The notes: generated by a model not told the origin, from the sequence alone. A stretch of DNA of 64,000 bases from an uncultured Sphingomonadaceae bacterium (GCA_947499975.1 CANMQE010000001.1:186001-250000); one strand, 5' to 3'. Positions 8,794 through 17,999 are shown, counted from the stretch's first letter. Program-made: numbers and translations.

Positions 8794-9659
8794 AGTTTCG
8801 CCCGCGCCTGGGCAAAGCCCGCGACCGGCGCATCAAACGCGAAGAGGCTGCCAGCCTGCGGATAACGCTGCATATCGGCAGGTTCCATGTTCTTGGTTGC
8901 GCTGGTGACAAAGGCCGTTGTCAGGTCGGCGCCGCCAAAAGCCATCTTGGTAATGTCGCGCGCAGGCATTTCGATGGTCTGGTCCAGGGCGCCATCGGGC
9001 GCGAAGCGCGCAACCTTGCTGCCCAGGTACAATCCTGTCCACACATGGCCTTGTGCATCGACCACGGGGCCATCGGGATAGGCATCGGGAAACAGCGCGC
9101 CGGTATCGGCAAAGAGCCTTGGCTCGCCCACGCCGCCGGGCGAAAGATCCGCTACCATGATCTGCTGGGCGCCCGTATCGGTGAAATAGATACGGTCCCC
9201 CTGCTCGTTCACGGCAGGCCCGTTGGTGATCGTGATGCCGGATGGGCCGGCAGGCGTGATCTCGCCCCGGTCGTAAACGTAGAAGCGGCCCGTCGCCTCC
9301 GCCTCGCTATCGTCCATGGAGCCGAACCACACGCGCCCCCACGGATCGGTGCAGGCATCGTTCAGCCGGTTGCGATCCGGTTCGCCGGGAATGGCGGTGA
9401 TCTTCTCGAATACCCCTGTTTCCGGCTCGAACGCGTAAAGCCCGTCTCGCAGCCCGCACAGCAGTGAATCGTTTTCCGCCGGAATGGCCCAGCCGATTTG
9501 TTCGGGCGCTTCGCTATAGGCATTGCTGCCGGTGGCAGGATCATAGTGCCACAGGCGATGCCGCTTGATATCGACGAACCACACGATTTGGCGCGCGGTA
9601 TCCCATAGCACGCCTTCGCCAAGTTTCGCATCGGCAGACAGCAACTGGCGAGTGTTCAT
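8790..9659 (-). CDS. xylC: SMP-30/gluconolactonase-family D-xylonolactonase
   Basis: It opens D-xylono-lactone, made by XylB, to xylonate in the cytoplasm. The 289-residue protein is a six-bladed SMP-30 propeller. Expected metal-binding positions are Glu15 (AKLGEGVLWD), the Asn of NRLNDACTDPWG and the Asp of FPDAYPDGPV. I chose ATG 9659 because GGAG lies six bases upstream. An ATG at 9665 overlapping the xylB stop (ATGA) is possible, while the longer frame to 9779 lies inside xylB. The length equals Caulobacter XylC. It overlaps the downstream esterase by four bases. Confidence 0.92.
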   Translation of the reverse strand: MNTRQLLSADAKLGEGVLWDTARQIVWFVDIKRHRLWHYDPATGSNAYSEAPEQIGWAIPAENDSLLCGLRDGLYAFEPETGVFEKITAIPGEPDRNRLNDACTDPWGRVWFGSMDDSEAEATGRFYVYDRGEITPAGPSGITITNGPAVNEQGDRIYFTDTGAQQIMVADLSPGGVGEPRLFADTGALFPDAYPDGPVVDAQGHVWTGLYLGSKVARFAPDGALDQTIEMPARDITKMAFGGADLTTAFVTSATKNMEPADMQRYPQAGSLFAFDAPVAGFAQARAKL

Positions 9660-9661
9660 CG

Positions 9662-10444
9662 TCATCTCCATCCCGCATCGACCCAGTAATTGTGAGCGGT
9701 GCAAAAGCGGGCATCGTCGGATGCCAGGAACAGCGCCATCGCCGCGATGTCGGCCGGCTCGATCCTGCCATCGAGACATTGCGCGGCCACGATCTCGGCC
9801 TCGCCCTCAGGCGAATACCACCTCTCCTGCCGCGGGGTTTTCACATTGCCGGGGATGATGGCGTTGACCCGGATATTGTCGCGCCCCAGCTCACGCGCCA
9901 TGCTGCGCGTCAGCCCCTCTATTGCGGCCTTCGCCGTCTGGTAGACCACCAGATCCTCCAGCCCCAGGTGCCAGCTGATTGAACCCATGTTCACGATGGA
10001 CCCGCCGCCCGCTGCGCGCATCGCCGGTGTCACGGCCTTGGCAGCGAAGAACTGGTGCTTGAGATTCACGGCCATGCGATCGTCCCAGTATTCCGGCGTG
10101 ACTTCGCCGATGGGATGGCGATCGTCGCTGGCGGCATTGTTGATCAGCACGTCGCAGCCGCCCAGCTTGTCTATCATGTGCGAGATCTTGGCGCCGTAAT
10201 CGTCGCAATCGGTAACATCGCAGGGCAGGAAGAAGGGCGGGACCGGAGCGTCGGACAAGCGCGCCGCAAGCGCTTCGCTTGGCTTGGCCTGGATATCGAC
10301 GAAGGCCACCGCCGCGCCCTGCAGCGCGAACGCCTCGACAAACCCTTCTCCGATACCCGAGCCGCCGCCGCTTACGATGACCTTCCGGCCTTCAAGGCTC
10401 GGATAGCTCGCGCTGTGCACGGCTGCATCGCCATGTTGCGCCAT
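9662..10444 (-). CDS. xylB: D-xylose 1-dehydrogenase (SDR family)
   Basis: It oxidises D-xylose to D-xylonolactone with NAD+, the first step of the Weimberg pathway. This classical short-chain dehydrogenase of 260 residues has the Rossmann motif GGGSGIG at 26-32, Ser155 (NMGSISWH), Tyr168 and Lys172 (YQTAK), and an INNA-type NNAG motif at 101-104. Long blocks such as GSISWHLGLEDLV and GNVKTPRQERWY, and the C-terminal DAGWR, match Caulobacter XylB as I recall it. It lies between xylX (56-bp gap) and xylC, in the operon controlled from operator 2. Confidence 0.95.
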   Translation of the reverse strand: MAQHGDAAVHSASYPSLEGRKVIVSGGGSGIGEGFVEAFALQGAAVAFVDIQAKPSEALAARLSDAPVPPFFLPCDVTDCDDYGAKISHMIDKLGGCDVLINNAASDDRHPIGEVTPEYWDDRMAVNLKHQFFAAKAVTPAMRAAGGGSIVNMGSISWHLGLEDLVVYQTAKAAIEGLTRSMARELGRDNIRVNAIIPGNVKTPRQERWYSPEGEAEIVAAQCLDGRIEPADIAAMALFLASDDARFCTAHNYWVDAGWR

Positions 10445-10500
10445 TCAATTTCCCCATCCCAATATCTTCGCGCGTGGTGCGCCTGTGGTAAGTAAATTCG

Positions 10501-11625
10501 TCAGATCCGGTCGATCAGGTTTCGCTCGGCAAGGTTCCTCGCAAACGCGCGAAAACCCATTTCCCATGCTGGTGCATCGCGCGAGGTGGTAACCGTGTTT
10601 TGCAGCGTTCCGATCCGTTCGGAACTGATGGTGACCACGTCGCCGATCTTGTGTGTAAAGCCTGCACCGGGCTCGTCCCTGTCCTGCACAGGTGCGAACA
10701 GCGTTCCGCAAAACAGGACGAAACCGTCAGGATAATGGTGTTCGGAAAGGCATTGCTCGACAAGGTTCAGCGGATCGCGGCTGATCTGCGACATGTCGTT
10801 GCTGCCTTCAAGCAGATAGCCCTCGGGGCCGTTGATCGTCAGGCCGACATCGGCGGCACGCACATCGTCGATGGAGAAAGTTTCATCGAACAGCCGGATG
10901 AACGGGCCGATTGCGCAGCTGGCGGTGTTATCCTTGGCCTTGGACAATAGCAGGGCGGATCGCCCCTCGAAATCACGCAGGTTCACGTCATTTCCCAGCG
11001 TTGCGCCTGCCACCGTGCCATCCGCCTTGCACACCAGCACGACTTCGGGCTCCGGATTGTTCCAGCTGGAATCCGACCGCACGCCAATCTGCCCACCATG
11101 GCCGACGGACGAAAGGACGGGCGATTTCGAGAAGATCTCCGCATCGGGGCCGATGGCCACTTCGAGATATTGCGACCACATGTCCTTGTCGATCAGCGCA
11201 GCCTTCAACTGGGCGGCGGCGTCACTGCCGGGGACCACGGAGCGGATGCCGGATCCGATCACGTCCTCCAACTGGGCGCGGATCTTCGTGGCGGCGGCTG
11301 CATCGCCCCTGGCCCGCTCCTCGATAACGCGCTCGATGGCGGAAAGCGCGAAGGTCACGCCACTGGCCTTGATACATTGCAGATCGATAGGGGAAATAAG
11401 GCTCCACCCGTCCGGCAGGCCGTCGTTGACCGTCCCGATCCGCGCACCGCCCGAAACGACATCGCGGGCAAGGGCGCCGGAAACAGAAGCGGCAAGGTGC
11501 GTGAGATCGTAAATGTCGCCGTTCTCGATCGCGATGACGCAGGGGCCGTCGGGCGACTGGGCACGACCGATGAAGTGACCGCGCAAATAGTCCGCCGGCA
11601 AGCATTCAACAATATTTACGACCAT
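10501..11625 (-). CDS. xylX: 2-keto-3-deoxy-D-xylonate dehydratase (FAH family)
   Basis: This 374-residue fumarylacetoacetate-hydrolase-family protein should dehydrate 2-keto-3-deoxyxylonate to alpha-ketoglutarate semialdehyde, as XylX does in Caulobacter. The FAH metal-site region is visible around WNNPEPEVVLVCKADG and TLGNDVNLRDFEGRSALLLSKAKDN, with a C-terminal GDVVTISSERIGTLQNTV segment. It is first in the minus-strand operon xylX-xylB-xylC-esterase. ATG 11625 lies 22 bp downstream of operator 2, and no strong Shine-Dalgarno is seen. The next enzyme, the semialdehyde dehydrogenase (Caulobacter XylA), is not in the window. Confidence 0.92.
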   Translation of the reverse strand: MVVNIVECLPADYLRGHFIGRAQSPDGPCVIAIENGDIYDLTHLAASVSGALARDVVSGGARIGTVNDGLPDGWSLISPIDLQCIKASGVTFALSAIERVIEERARGDAAAATKIRAQLEDVIGSGIRSVVPGSDAAAQLKAALIDKDMWSQYLEVAIGPDAEIFSKSPVLSSVGHGGQIGVRSDSSWNNPEPEVVLVCKADGTVAGATLGNDVNLRDFEGRSALLLSKAKDNTASCAIGPFIRLFDETFSIDDVRAADVGLTINGPEGYLLEGSNDMSQISRDPLNLVEQCLSEHHYPDGFVLFCGTLFAPVQDRDEPGAGFTHKIGDVVTISSERIGTLQNTVTTSRDAPAWEMGFRAFARNLAERNLIDRI

Positions 11626-11647
11626 TCTCGACTATTGCCCTCCCGAT

Positions 11648-11661
11648 TGATAGCGCTACCA
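11648..11661. promoter_or_regulatory. XylR-type operator 2 between xylX and GH43
   Basis: TGATAGCGCTACCA (one mismatched pair from a perfect palindrome) lies in the 79-bp gap between divergent xylX and the GH43 gene. On the minus strand TTGTTC, 17 bp, TATGGT form a possible xylX promoter whose -10 overlaps this site, so one site could repress both directions. Confidence 0.75.
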
Positions 11662-11704
11662 TAGGCGTCAAGTTTCAGGCGAACAAGCCCGAATCCGAAC
11701 TGAG

Positions 11705-13372
11705 ATGAATGGGAGAAGCAGGTTGAGGAATGCGATAGCATTGGTGGGAGCCGTGGTGTGCGCGTCATATTCGCAGGCAGCCGCCGCCGGACCCACCGCA
11801 CAAGTGGATTACGTATCCTATTCCGCCGTGGATGCCGCACCCGCGCACAGCGAGGGGAATTTTCGCAACCCCGTGCTGCCCGGCTTCCATCCGGACCCAT
11901 CCATCGTTCGCGTGGGAGACGATTTCTACAGCGTCAATTCCACCTTCAGCTTTTTTCCCGGCCTGCCGATCCTGCACAGCACCGATCTTGTGAACTGGCG
12001 GCTGATCGGCAACGCGATTGACCGGCCCGGAATGGTGGATTTTTCGCAACTTGGCACCAATCGCGGCCTGTTCGCGCCTGCAATCACCTATCACGATGGC
12101 ACGTTCTACATCGTGAACACCTGTATCGAGTGCGGCGACAATTTCATCATCAGCGCAAAGGATCCTGCCGGGCCGTGGAGCGATCCGGTGTGGCTGGATT
12201 TTGGCGGGATCGACCCCTCGCTCTATTTCGCGGACGATGGCACGGCATGGATCACCTATAACGATCTTCCGCCAACAGAACCCCGATACGAAGGCCATCG
12301 CGCCATCTGGATACAGCAGTTCGACCTTGCCGCTATGCAGGTGATGCCTGAGCGCACGCTGCTGGTGGATGGCGGAGTGAATCCTGCGGAAAACCCGATC
12401 TGGGCGGAAGGACCGCATATCTACAAGGTCGACAACTGGTATTACCTGCTGACGGCAGAAGGCGGCACGGCAGAACAGCATTCGCAGACCATCTACCGTT
12501 CTGAAAATTTGCGAGGGCCTTACGAGGCCGGCCCCTTCAATCCCATCCTCACGCAGCGAGACATGCCTGCAGATCGCCCGGACCGGGTGGAGGCCACCGG
12601 CCACGCGGATATCGTGCAGCTTGACGATGGCAGCTGGTGGGGTGTCTTCCTCGCCACGCGCCCGTTTGCCGGACAATCCACCCTGCTGGGGCGTGAGACA
12701 TTCCTCCTGCCACTGGAATGGCAGGACGGCTGGCCGCGTTTCCTCGACCGGGGGGAGGCCGTTCCGATGGAACTTGCCAGGCCGGCACTGCCTGCAGGCC
12801 CGGCGGTGGATTACACGCACTGGCGCGAAGATTTCGGCGGGCAGCTATCCGGCGAATGGATAGGGCTGCGCACGCCGCAGAACATCCAGCAGATGGCGCT
12901 CGATACGCAATCGGGCGAGCTTCACCTGATTGCCGACAACGCTGCCGCAGGCAGCTTCGGCAAGCCGGCTTTCATCGGCAGGCGCGTGCGCCATCATTCC
13001 GCCGATATCGCCGCGCAGGTGGACTTTGCACCGAATGGCCCCGGCGATTTTGCCGGTTTGCTTGCCTTCATGGACGAGAACCACTTCCTCGCGCTCGGCA
13101 GGGAGCAGGGCAGGGTTGTCGCGCGGATGCGAACCGATGCGGCGCAGCCCGAAACGGGCGAAGTCGTTGCCGCACAGCCGGTGGCAGGGGATGGGCCAGT
13201 CGAGGTGCAGATCGCGCTGCGCGACGGCACGGCGGCCCTTTCATGGAGACCGGCGGGCGATGCGGCATGGCAACCGCTGGGCCAGCCGGTGAACGTGGAG
13301 CCGCTGGCATCCATCCACGCTGGATTGTTCACCGGGCTCGTCGTTGGCCCTTATGCCTATTCGCCGGACTAG
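11705..13372 (+). CDS. GH43 beta-xylosidase / alpha-L-arabinofuranosidase
   Basis: An exported GH43 enzyme acting on xylo-oligosaccharides. The five-bladed propeller occupies about residues 50-370. It carries the base Asp64 (FHPDPSI), the pKa-modulating Asp170 (GGIDPSLYF) and the acid Glu235 (IWAEGPHIY). A concanavalin-like beta-sandwich typical of beta-xylosidases fills residues 375-555 (DYTHWREDFGG onward). A signal peptide precedes the catalytic domain (ALVGAVVCASYSQAAAA). ATG 11705 gives 555 residues; an in-frame TTG at 11723 with GGGAG seven bases upstream may be the true start. It is convergent with the GH5 gene, with 6 bp between stops, and probably monocistronic. Confidence 0.92.
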   Translation: MNGRSRLRNAIALVGAVVCASYSQAAAAGPTAQVDYVSYSAVDAAPAHSEGNFRNPVLPGFHPDPSIVRVGDDFYSVNSTFSFFPGLPILHSTDLVNWRLIGNAIDRPGMVDFSQLGTNRGLFAPAITYHDGTFYIVNTCIECGDNFIISAKDPAGPWSDPVWLDFGGIDPSLYFADDGTAWITYNDLPPTEPRYEGHRAIWIQQFDLAAMQVMPERTLLVDGGVNPAENPIWAEGPHIYKVDNWYYLLTAEGGTAEQHSQTIYRSENLRGPYEAGPFNPILTQRDMPADRPDRVEATGHADIVQLDDGSWWGVFLATRPFAGQSTLLGRETFLLPLEWQDGWPRFLDRGEAVPMELARPALPAGPAVDYTHWREDFGGQLSGEWIGLRTPQNIQQMALDTQSGELHLIADNAAAGSFGKPAFIGRRVRHHSADIAAQVDFAPNGPGDFAGLLAFMDENHFLALGREQGRVVARMRTDAAQPETGEVVAAQPVAGDGPVEVQIALRDGTAALSWRPAGDAAWQPLGQPVNVEPLASIHAGLFTGLVVGPYAYSPD

Positions 13373-13378
13373 CGCGAA

Positions 13379-14428
13379 CTAGTTCCGCTCCTCCAGCCCC
13401 ATCGCGCCCAGCATTCCGGGAAGCCATTCACCTGCTTCCCGGTCATAGAAGGGGAAGGTGTTGGCATAGGCCCACACGCATACGCCGATGCCGGTCGGCG
13501 CGAAGGCATCGGTAATCGTGCGATGATAGGCCACTCGCTCTTCCAGCGGGATATGCCGATCGTATGCGCCCGTTTCTCCCATGAAAGGCACCTTGCCGGT
13601 GCGATCGATAAAGGCCTGCACCGCCAGCACATCGTTCGCCAGCTTCGCAGCGTCTGCGGCCGTGGGGAAGGAGCGTCCCGGCGCAGGGATATCGGGCGCT
13701 GTCCAGTCCGCGCCCTGGTGAGTGAACTGGAACGGGTCGTAATAGTGGAACGTGGCGTGGATATTGGGATCCTCGGGCAGCGGCAGGGTCTCGAGCGAGT
13801 CGATGCCGCTCCAGTTCTCTCCGCCGATGATTACGGCCCTCGTGGGATGCGTGGCACGAACCGCCTCCAGCGCGGGCGAGAGCGTTTCCAGCAGGTTGGA
13901 ATGGTCGAAATTGTTGTGCGGCTCATTCTCCAGCTCGAACCACAGCGTGTCCTCGGGGTAGCCGGCAAAGCGCTCTGCAATCTGGCGCCATACGCCGCCG
14001 TGCCAGTCCGCCACGGCCAGCGGATCCTCGTGGATCGGATCGAAGTGATGGCTGTTGAGGATGACGTTCAGATCCTCGGCCAGCGCCCAGTCCACGATCT
14101 GCTGCACACGGTCCATCCACGCAGCCTCGATGGTGTAGGGCGCGGTCTCGGCAGACTTGTTGTGCCAGCGAACGGGAATGCGGATGGTATCGAAACCCGC
14201 AGCGGCGATCCGCTCCATATCCTGCCGCGTGGTGGGCGCGCCGCCCCAGCTTCCTTCCTGCTCGGGTTCCAGCGTGTTGCCAAGGTTGATGCAGGTGCCA
14301 ACAGGCAGTGCCTCCTGCTGCATCGCTGCGGGGGCGGCGTCATGCGCGTATCCGGGCGGTGTGCACAGCGCCAGCATGGAAAGTGCCGCTGCGGAGCGGA
14401 GCAGAAGATTTCGGCTGTAGTTTGTCAT
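13379..14428 (-). CDS. GH5 endo-glucanase, exported
   Basis: A GH5-family endo-acting glycoside hydrolase, probably on beta-1,4-glucan or a mixed polymer. The 349 residues comprise a signal peptide (LLLRSAAALSMLALCTPPGYA) and a single catalytic barrel without a carbohydrate-binding module. Glu169 (ELENEPHNN) is the acid/base and Glu285 (FMGETGAYD) the nucleophile; RIPVRW and HHFDP are typical family blocks. It is the third gene of a minus-strand operon GH3-cupin-GH5. Cellulase, xyloglucanase and mannanase activities all occur in GH5, so the substrate is open. Confidence 0.9.
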   Translation of the reverse strand: MTNYSRNLLLRSAAALSMLALCTPPGYAHDAAPAAMQQEALPVGTCINLGNTLEPEQEGSWGGAPTTRQDMERIAAAGFDTIRIPVRWHNKSAETAPYTIEAAWMDRVQQIVDWALAEDLNVILNSHHFDPIHEDPLAVADWHGGVWRQIAERFAGYPEDTLWFELENEPHNNFDHSNLLETLSPALEAVRATHPTRAVIIGGENWSGIDSLETLPLPEDPNIHATFHYYDPFQFTHQGADWTAPDIPAPGRSFPTAADAAKLANDVLAVQAFIDRTGKVPFMGETGAYDRHIPLEERVAYHRTITDAFAPTGIGVCVWAYANTFPFYDREAGEWLPGMLGAMGLEERN

Positions 14429-14441
14429 TGGGACACTCCGT

Positions 14442-15446
14442 TTAGGATGAGGACAGAACCAGGACGATGAAGCGGCGCATCTGCTCGTCCCTCTCCGGCC
14501 AGGCGGGGCCGTTCACGCCCCTTGCATGGGCGGGGATGTGATCGGCGGCGGCAGCCGCGTCGTGCGAGAACACGAAATGCTCGAACCACGTGCGCCAGGC
14601 ATCGCGCTGCGCAGCGGGCTGATCCCTGATGGCCAGCATGGCATGCACCAGCGCCAGAAAGCCGCCGCCGTGCCGGGCGTCGTTGTGCCAGTAGTTCACC
14701 AGCATGTTGATCGGCGCACTGGCCGAGACATGGTGCCACCACAAGGTAGGCACGTAGATCGCATCGCCCGGCTCCAGATCGGCGAACAGCGCCTGTTCCT
14801 GCGCCTTGCGGAATCGTGGGAAGGTTTCGTGATCGGGGGCGAGCGGATCGACCATGCTGACAGGCTGGCCCGCCAGCGTGATGTTGAGCGGGCCGACATA
14901 CAGATCGGGTGTCGCATCGGGTGGGAATAGGGTGAAGCGGCGCTTTCCCACGGCAACTACGGCGAAATTGTCTGACAGATCGAAATGGGTGGCGACCTGT
15001 GTTGCATTGCCCAGCCAGATGCGCGGCACCGCGCCCATCGCGCCTACAAGAGGGAGCGGATTGGCATCCAGCAGGGCGGGCACATGGGCCTGCATGTCGC
15101 TGGCCCCGGCGTAGATCCCTATCGGCTCTGTCTCGCCCGCGATTGTCTTCAGATGGTGGGAAAGGGCAGATAGCGTGGCTTTCTCACGCCGGAAATTGAA
15201 GCCCTTCATGTCCTCGGCGTAGAAGAAGCGGCCTTTCTCGCTTTGCGGCGCGATCATCACCTCTGCCGGCGCGCCCGTATCGCTCGCCTCGATCATGGAA
15301 AGCGCCGCTTCCGGATCTTCGTGACCGGCCTTCACCAGTGGCCAGTCGCTTGCCAGCCCGCGAATGACGAAGGGCCGGAAAGCCGGACGAAACTGCGCCT
15401 CGAACGTTTCCGCATCGCAGGGCGTGATTTCGTCGACTGGCTCCAT
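14442..15446 (-). CDS. Cupin-like (JmjC/cupin_8) domain protein, putative Fe(II)/2OG oxygenase
   Basis: A 334-residue cytoplasmic protein of the cupin_8/JmjC-like family, which contains peptide and protein hydroxylases. The double-stranded beta-helix shows a candidate iron triad: His and Asp of the THFDLSDN segment and a distal His in LWWHHVSA, with KRRFTLFPP and DAIYVPTLWWHH as typical strands. It is encoded between the GH3 and GH5 genes with 9- and 13-bp gaps, so it is part of the glycan operon although it is no hydrolase. Such genes recur in sphingomonad and Caulobacter glycan loci; the substrate is unknown. Confidence 0.8.
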   Translation of the reverse strand: MEPVDEITPCDAETFEAQFRPAFRPFVIRGLASDWPLVKAGHEDPEAALSMIEASDTGAPAEVMIAPQSEKGRFFYAEDMKGFNFRREKATLSALSHHLKTIAGETEPIGIYAGASDMQAHVPALLDANPLPLVGAMGAVPRIWLGNATQVATHFDLSDNFAVVAVGKRRFTLFPPDATPDLYVGPLNITLAGQPVSMVDPLAPDHETFPRFRKAQEQALFADLEPGDAIYVPTLWWHHVSASAPINMLVNYWHNDARHGGGFLALVHAMLAIRDQPAAQRDAWRTWFEHFVFSHDAAAAADHIPAHARGVNGPAWPERDEQMRRFIVLVLSSS

Positions 15447-15455
15447 GATCTCACC

Positions 15456-17999
15456 CTATTCGCAGGGAAGGATTTCTTGCGCGTCCGTTCCCAGCCTTAC
15501 TTCGCTGATGGCATAATCCGCGGGCCCATCCGTCTCGAGAACGAAAGGCTGGGTCAAGCTGGTAACATCGGCGCCGTTCGCGCGCAGGCATTTTAGAGGA
15601 AGGCCATAGGTCACGAAATCATCGCTGACAGGCATCTGGACGCTGGCGAAACCTTGCGAGCCGTTGCCGATCGCGCCCAGCCGGGCCGTCGCTGGCGCTT
15701 CCCAGACCCTTGCCGTCACCAGCAGCATGATATCGGCATTGGTCTCTCTATCGATATCCACAGCCTCGAAATTGCGCAGTTGCACACTGGCCGAGCCATC
15801 GCTGATCGTGAAGCGCCGCGCGCCTTCCTGCACGCGGTAATTCTCGGCAGTCACGCGAACACGGCCACCCAGCGCCTCTGCCGGAACCGTGGTGATGCGC
15901 GTCTGTTCGCCGGTCGTTTCGCCCGTCACCAGCAAAGACCACCGCGCCGCCGGGGCCCCGGCGTTGAACCAGAGGCGGCTGTCGCCAGCGACATCTGCCG
16001 TGTCGAGCTCGGGCAGATCGCTCCACGCCTGCGGCGCATCATCGTAATCCAGCCCATAGCCGAAGGGATACAGAACGCCCTCGCTCAGCAGCGTGGTGCG
16101 TGGCCAATCGGCGGGCAGGGTGCCTGTAAAATCGAAGCGCGCGTCGCCACTCTCGTCGCCGATCAGCACATCCGCGATGCCGCCGCCCTCGCTGCCCGGC
16201 AGCCAGGCGACCACGAACGCGTCCGCTGCATTGAGCGCGGGGTTCGCATAGAGCGGACGGCCGGTGATCATCAGCGCGATAACCGGGATTCCCTGCGCTT
16301 TCAGCTCGCGGATGGTTTCATAGGGTGCCGTCAGTTCGGGGTCGAGCGTGAGCGCGGCCCGGTCCCCCTGGAACTCGGCATAGGGTGTCTCGCCGAACAC
16401 CACGACGGCCGCATCGGGCCGCTGCGTAAAGCTGCCGTCGGGCGACAGGATGGCGCTGCCGCCGCCCTCTTCAACGGCTTGCCGTAGCCCGTCCCAGATG
16501 GAGGTTGCGCCGGGGAAATGGCTGTTATCGACGCCGGTGCCCTGCCAGCTGAGCGTCCACCCGCCGGATTGGCGCGCGATATCGTTCGCCCCGTCGCCAG
16601 CCACCAACAGGCGGCCACCGGGCGCGAGAGGCAGGACGCCCTCGTTCTTCAGCATCACCAGCGACTTGCGCACCGCCTCGCGCGCAACCGCGCGATGCTC
16701 TGGCGCGCCCAGAAGTTCGTACTGGCCGGACAGAAGGCGCTGCGAGGGCCTGCCCGCATCGAACAGGCCGAGCCGGCCTTTTACCCGCAGGATACTGGCA
16801 ACGGCCTCGTCGATCCGGTCCATCGGAATGGTGCCCGCCTCTGCGCGGGACAACAGGTCGTCATAGATCGCTTTCCAGGTGTCAGGCGCCATGTACATGT
16901 CGATGCCGGCGTCCAGCGCCTGCGGGCAGCTCTCGTTCGTGCACCCGGCAACCTGCCCGTGGGCATTCCAGTCAGAAACCACGAAACCACCGAAATCCAT
17001 CCTGTCTTTCAGGACTCCGGTGACGAGCGACCGGTTGCCCGTCATCTTCACGCCCTGCCAGCTGGAAAAGCTGACCATGACGGTAGAAACGCCTTCCGCA
17101 ATGGCTGGGCCGTAGGGCAGGCCGTGGATGTCGCGCAGATCCTCCTCGCTGATGGAACTGTCGCCCTGGTCCACTCCGGCATCGGTTCCGCCATCGGCCA
17201 GGAAATGCTTGGTGGACGCGATGACGTAGGGGCCCGACAGCAGATCGTGATTGTCCGGCGGCCCCTGCAATCCGCGCACCATCGCCCCAACGTAGGAGGC
17301 GACCAGTTCGGGATCGGATGAATACCCCTCGTAGGCGCGGCCCCAGCGGAAATCCTGTGGCACGGCCACTGTCGGCGCGAAGGTCCATTCCTGCCCCGTC
17401 ACGCGGATCTCGCGCGCGGTGATGGCACCGATCTGTTCCACCAGATCAGGATCGCGCATTGCGCCAAGGCCGATATTGTGCGGAAACAGCGTTGCGCCGA
17501 TGATGTTCGAATGGCCGTGTACCGCATCGGTGCCCCAGATCATCGGGATGCCCACGCCGCCGTCCGACCGGTCTACCGACGCGAGATAGAAATCGTCCGC
17601 AGCCGCCAGCCATTCGGGCGCGGGGGCCAGATCGTTGCCACCCGGGCCGCTGTTACCGCCAACCAGAATGGAGCCGAGATTGTATTCCCGCACATCTTCC
17701 GGCGTGACGCAGCACAGATCCGCCTGCACAAGCTGGCCGATTTTTTCCTCGATCGACATGCGCGACAGCAGATCGACAATGCGCGCCTCGTCCCCGGCAT
17801 TGTGCGGCACGGGATACTCGTAGGCAGGCCAGATCTCCGGATTCGCCACGCCAGCGCCAACTGCCGATGTGGATGCGGAAGCGCCTTCCCCGGTAGCGGT
17901 ACGCGCGGGCTGTGCAGGGATATCCTGCGGTACGGCAGCGCATCCTGCCAATAAGGCAGCTGCAAGCGAAACATTCGCCAATCCGCGAATACGATCCAT
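15456..17999 (-). CDS. GH3 exo-beta-glucanase/beta-glucosidase lipoprotein
   Basis: A large (847-residue) GH3 enzyme resembling marine ExoP-type exo-1,3/1,4-beta-glucanases. The N-terminus is a lipoprotein signal with lipobox LLAGC (Cys20), so it is probably anchored to the outer membrane. The barrel (about 70-410) has KHFLADGGT and the nucleophile Asp343 in FVVSDWNAHG. The C-terminal sandwich runs to about 660, and residues 690-847 form an extra beta-rich, carbohydrate-binding-like domain. Start ATG 17999 has GGGGAGG eight bases upstream. It leads the operon with the cupin and GH5 genes and sits directly behind operator 3. Confidence 0.92.
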   Translation of the reverse strand: MDRIRGLANVSLAAALLAGCAAVPQDIPAQPARTATGEGASASTSAVGAGVANPEIWPAYEYPVPHNAGDEARIVDLLSRMSIEEKIGQLVQADLCCVTPEDVREYNLGSILVGGNSGPGGNDLAPAPEWLAAADDFYLASVDRSDGGVGIPMIWGTDAVHGHSNIIGATLFPHNIGLGAMRDPDLVEQIGAITAREIRVTGQEWTFAPTVAVPQDFRWGRAYEGYSSDPELVASYVGAMVRGLQGPPDNHDLLSGPYVIASTKHFLADGGTDAGVDQGDSSISEEDLRDIHGLPYGPAIAEGVSTVMVSFSSWQGVKMTGNRSLVTGVLKDRMDFGGFVVSDWNAHGQVAGCTNESCPQALDAGIDMYMAPDTWKAIYDDLLSRAEAGTIPMDRIDEAVASILRVKGRLGLFDAGRPSQRLLSGQYELLGAPEHRAVAREAVRKSLVMLKNEGVLPLAPGGRLLVAGDGANDIARQSGGWTLSWQGTGVDNSHFPGATSIWDGLRQAVEEGGGSAILSPDGSFTQRPDAAVVVFGETPYAEFQGDRAALTLDPELTAPYETIRELKAQGIPVIALMITGRPLYANPALNAADAFVVAWLPGSEGGGIADVLIGDESGDARFDFTGTLPADWPRTTLLSEGVLYPFGYGLDYDDAPQAWSDLPELDTADVAGDSRLWFNAGAPAARWSLLVTGETTGEQTRITTVPAEALGGRVRVTAENYRVQEGARRFTISDGSASVQLRNFEAVDIDRETNADIMLLVTARVWEAPATARLGAIGNGSQGFASVQMPVSDDFVTYGLPLKCLRANGADVTSLTQPFVLETDGPADYAISEVRLGTDAQEILPCE

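Noticed and set aside
13376..13385. GAACTAGTTC palindrome as a terminator between GH43 and GH5 genes
   Set aside because: It is only 10 bp with no loop space or T-tract; it may be chance in a very short convergent gap.
17891..17904. CGGTAGCGGTACGC as another XylR-type operator
   Set aside because: It only partly matches the palindrome, lies inside the GH3 coding sequence (signal and linker region), and its outer bases do not pair.
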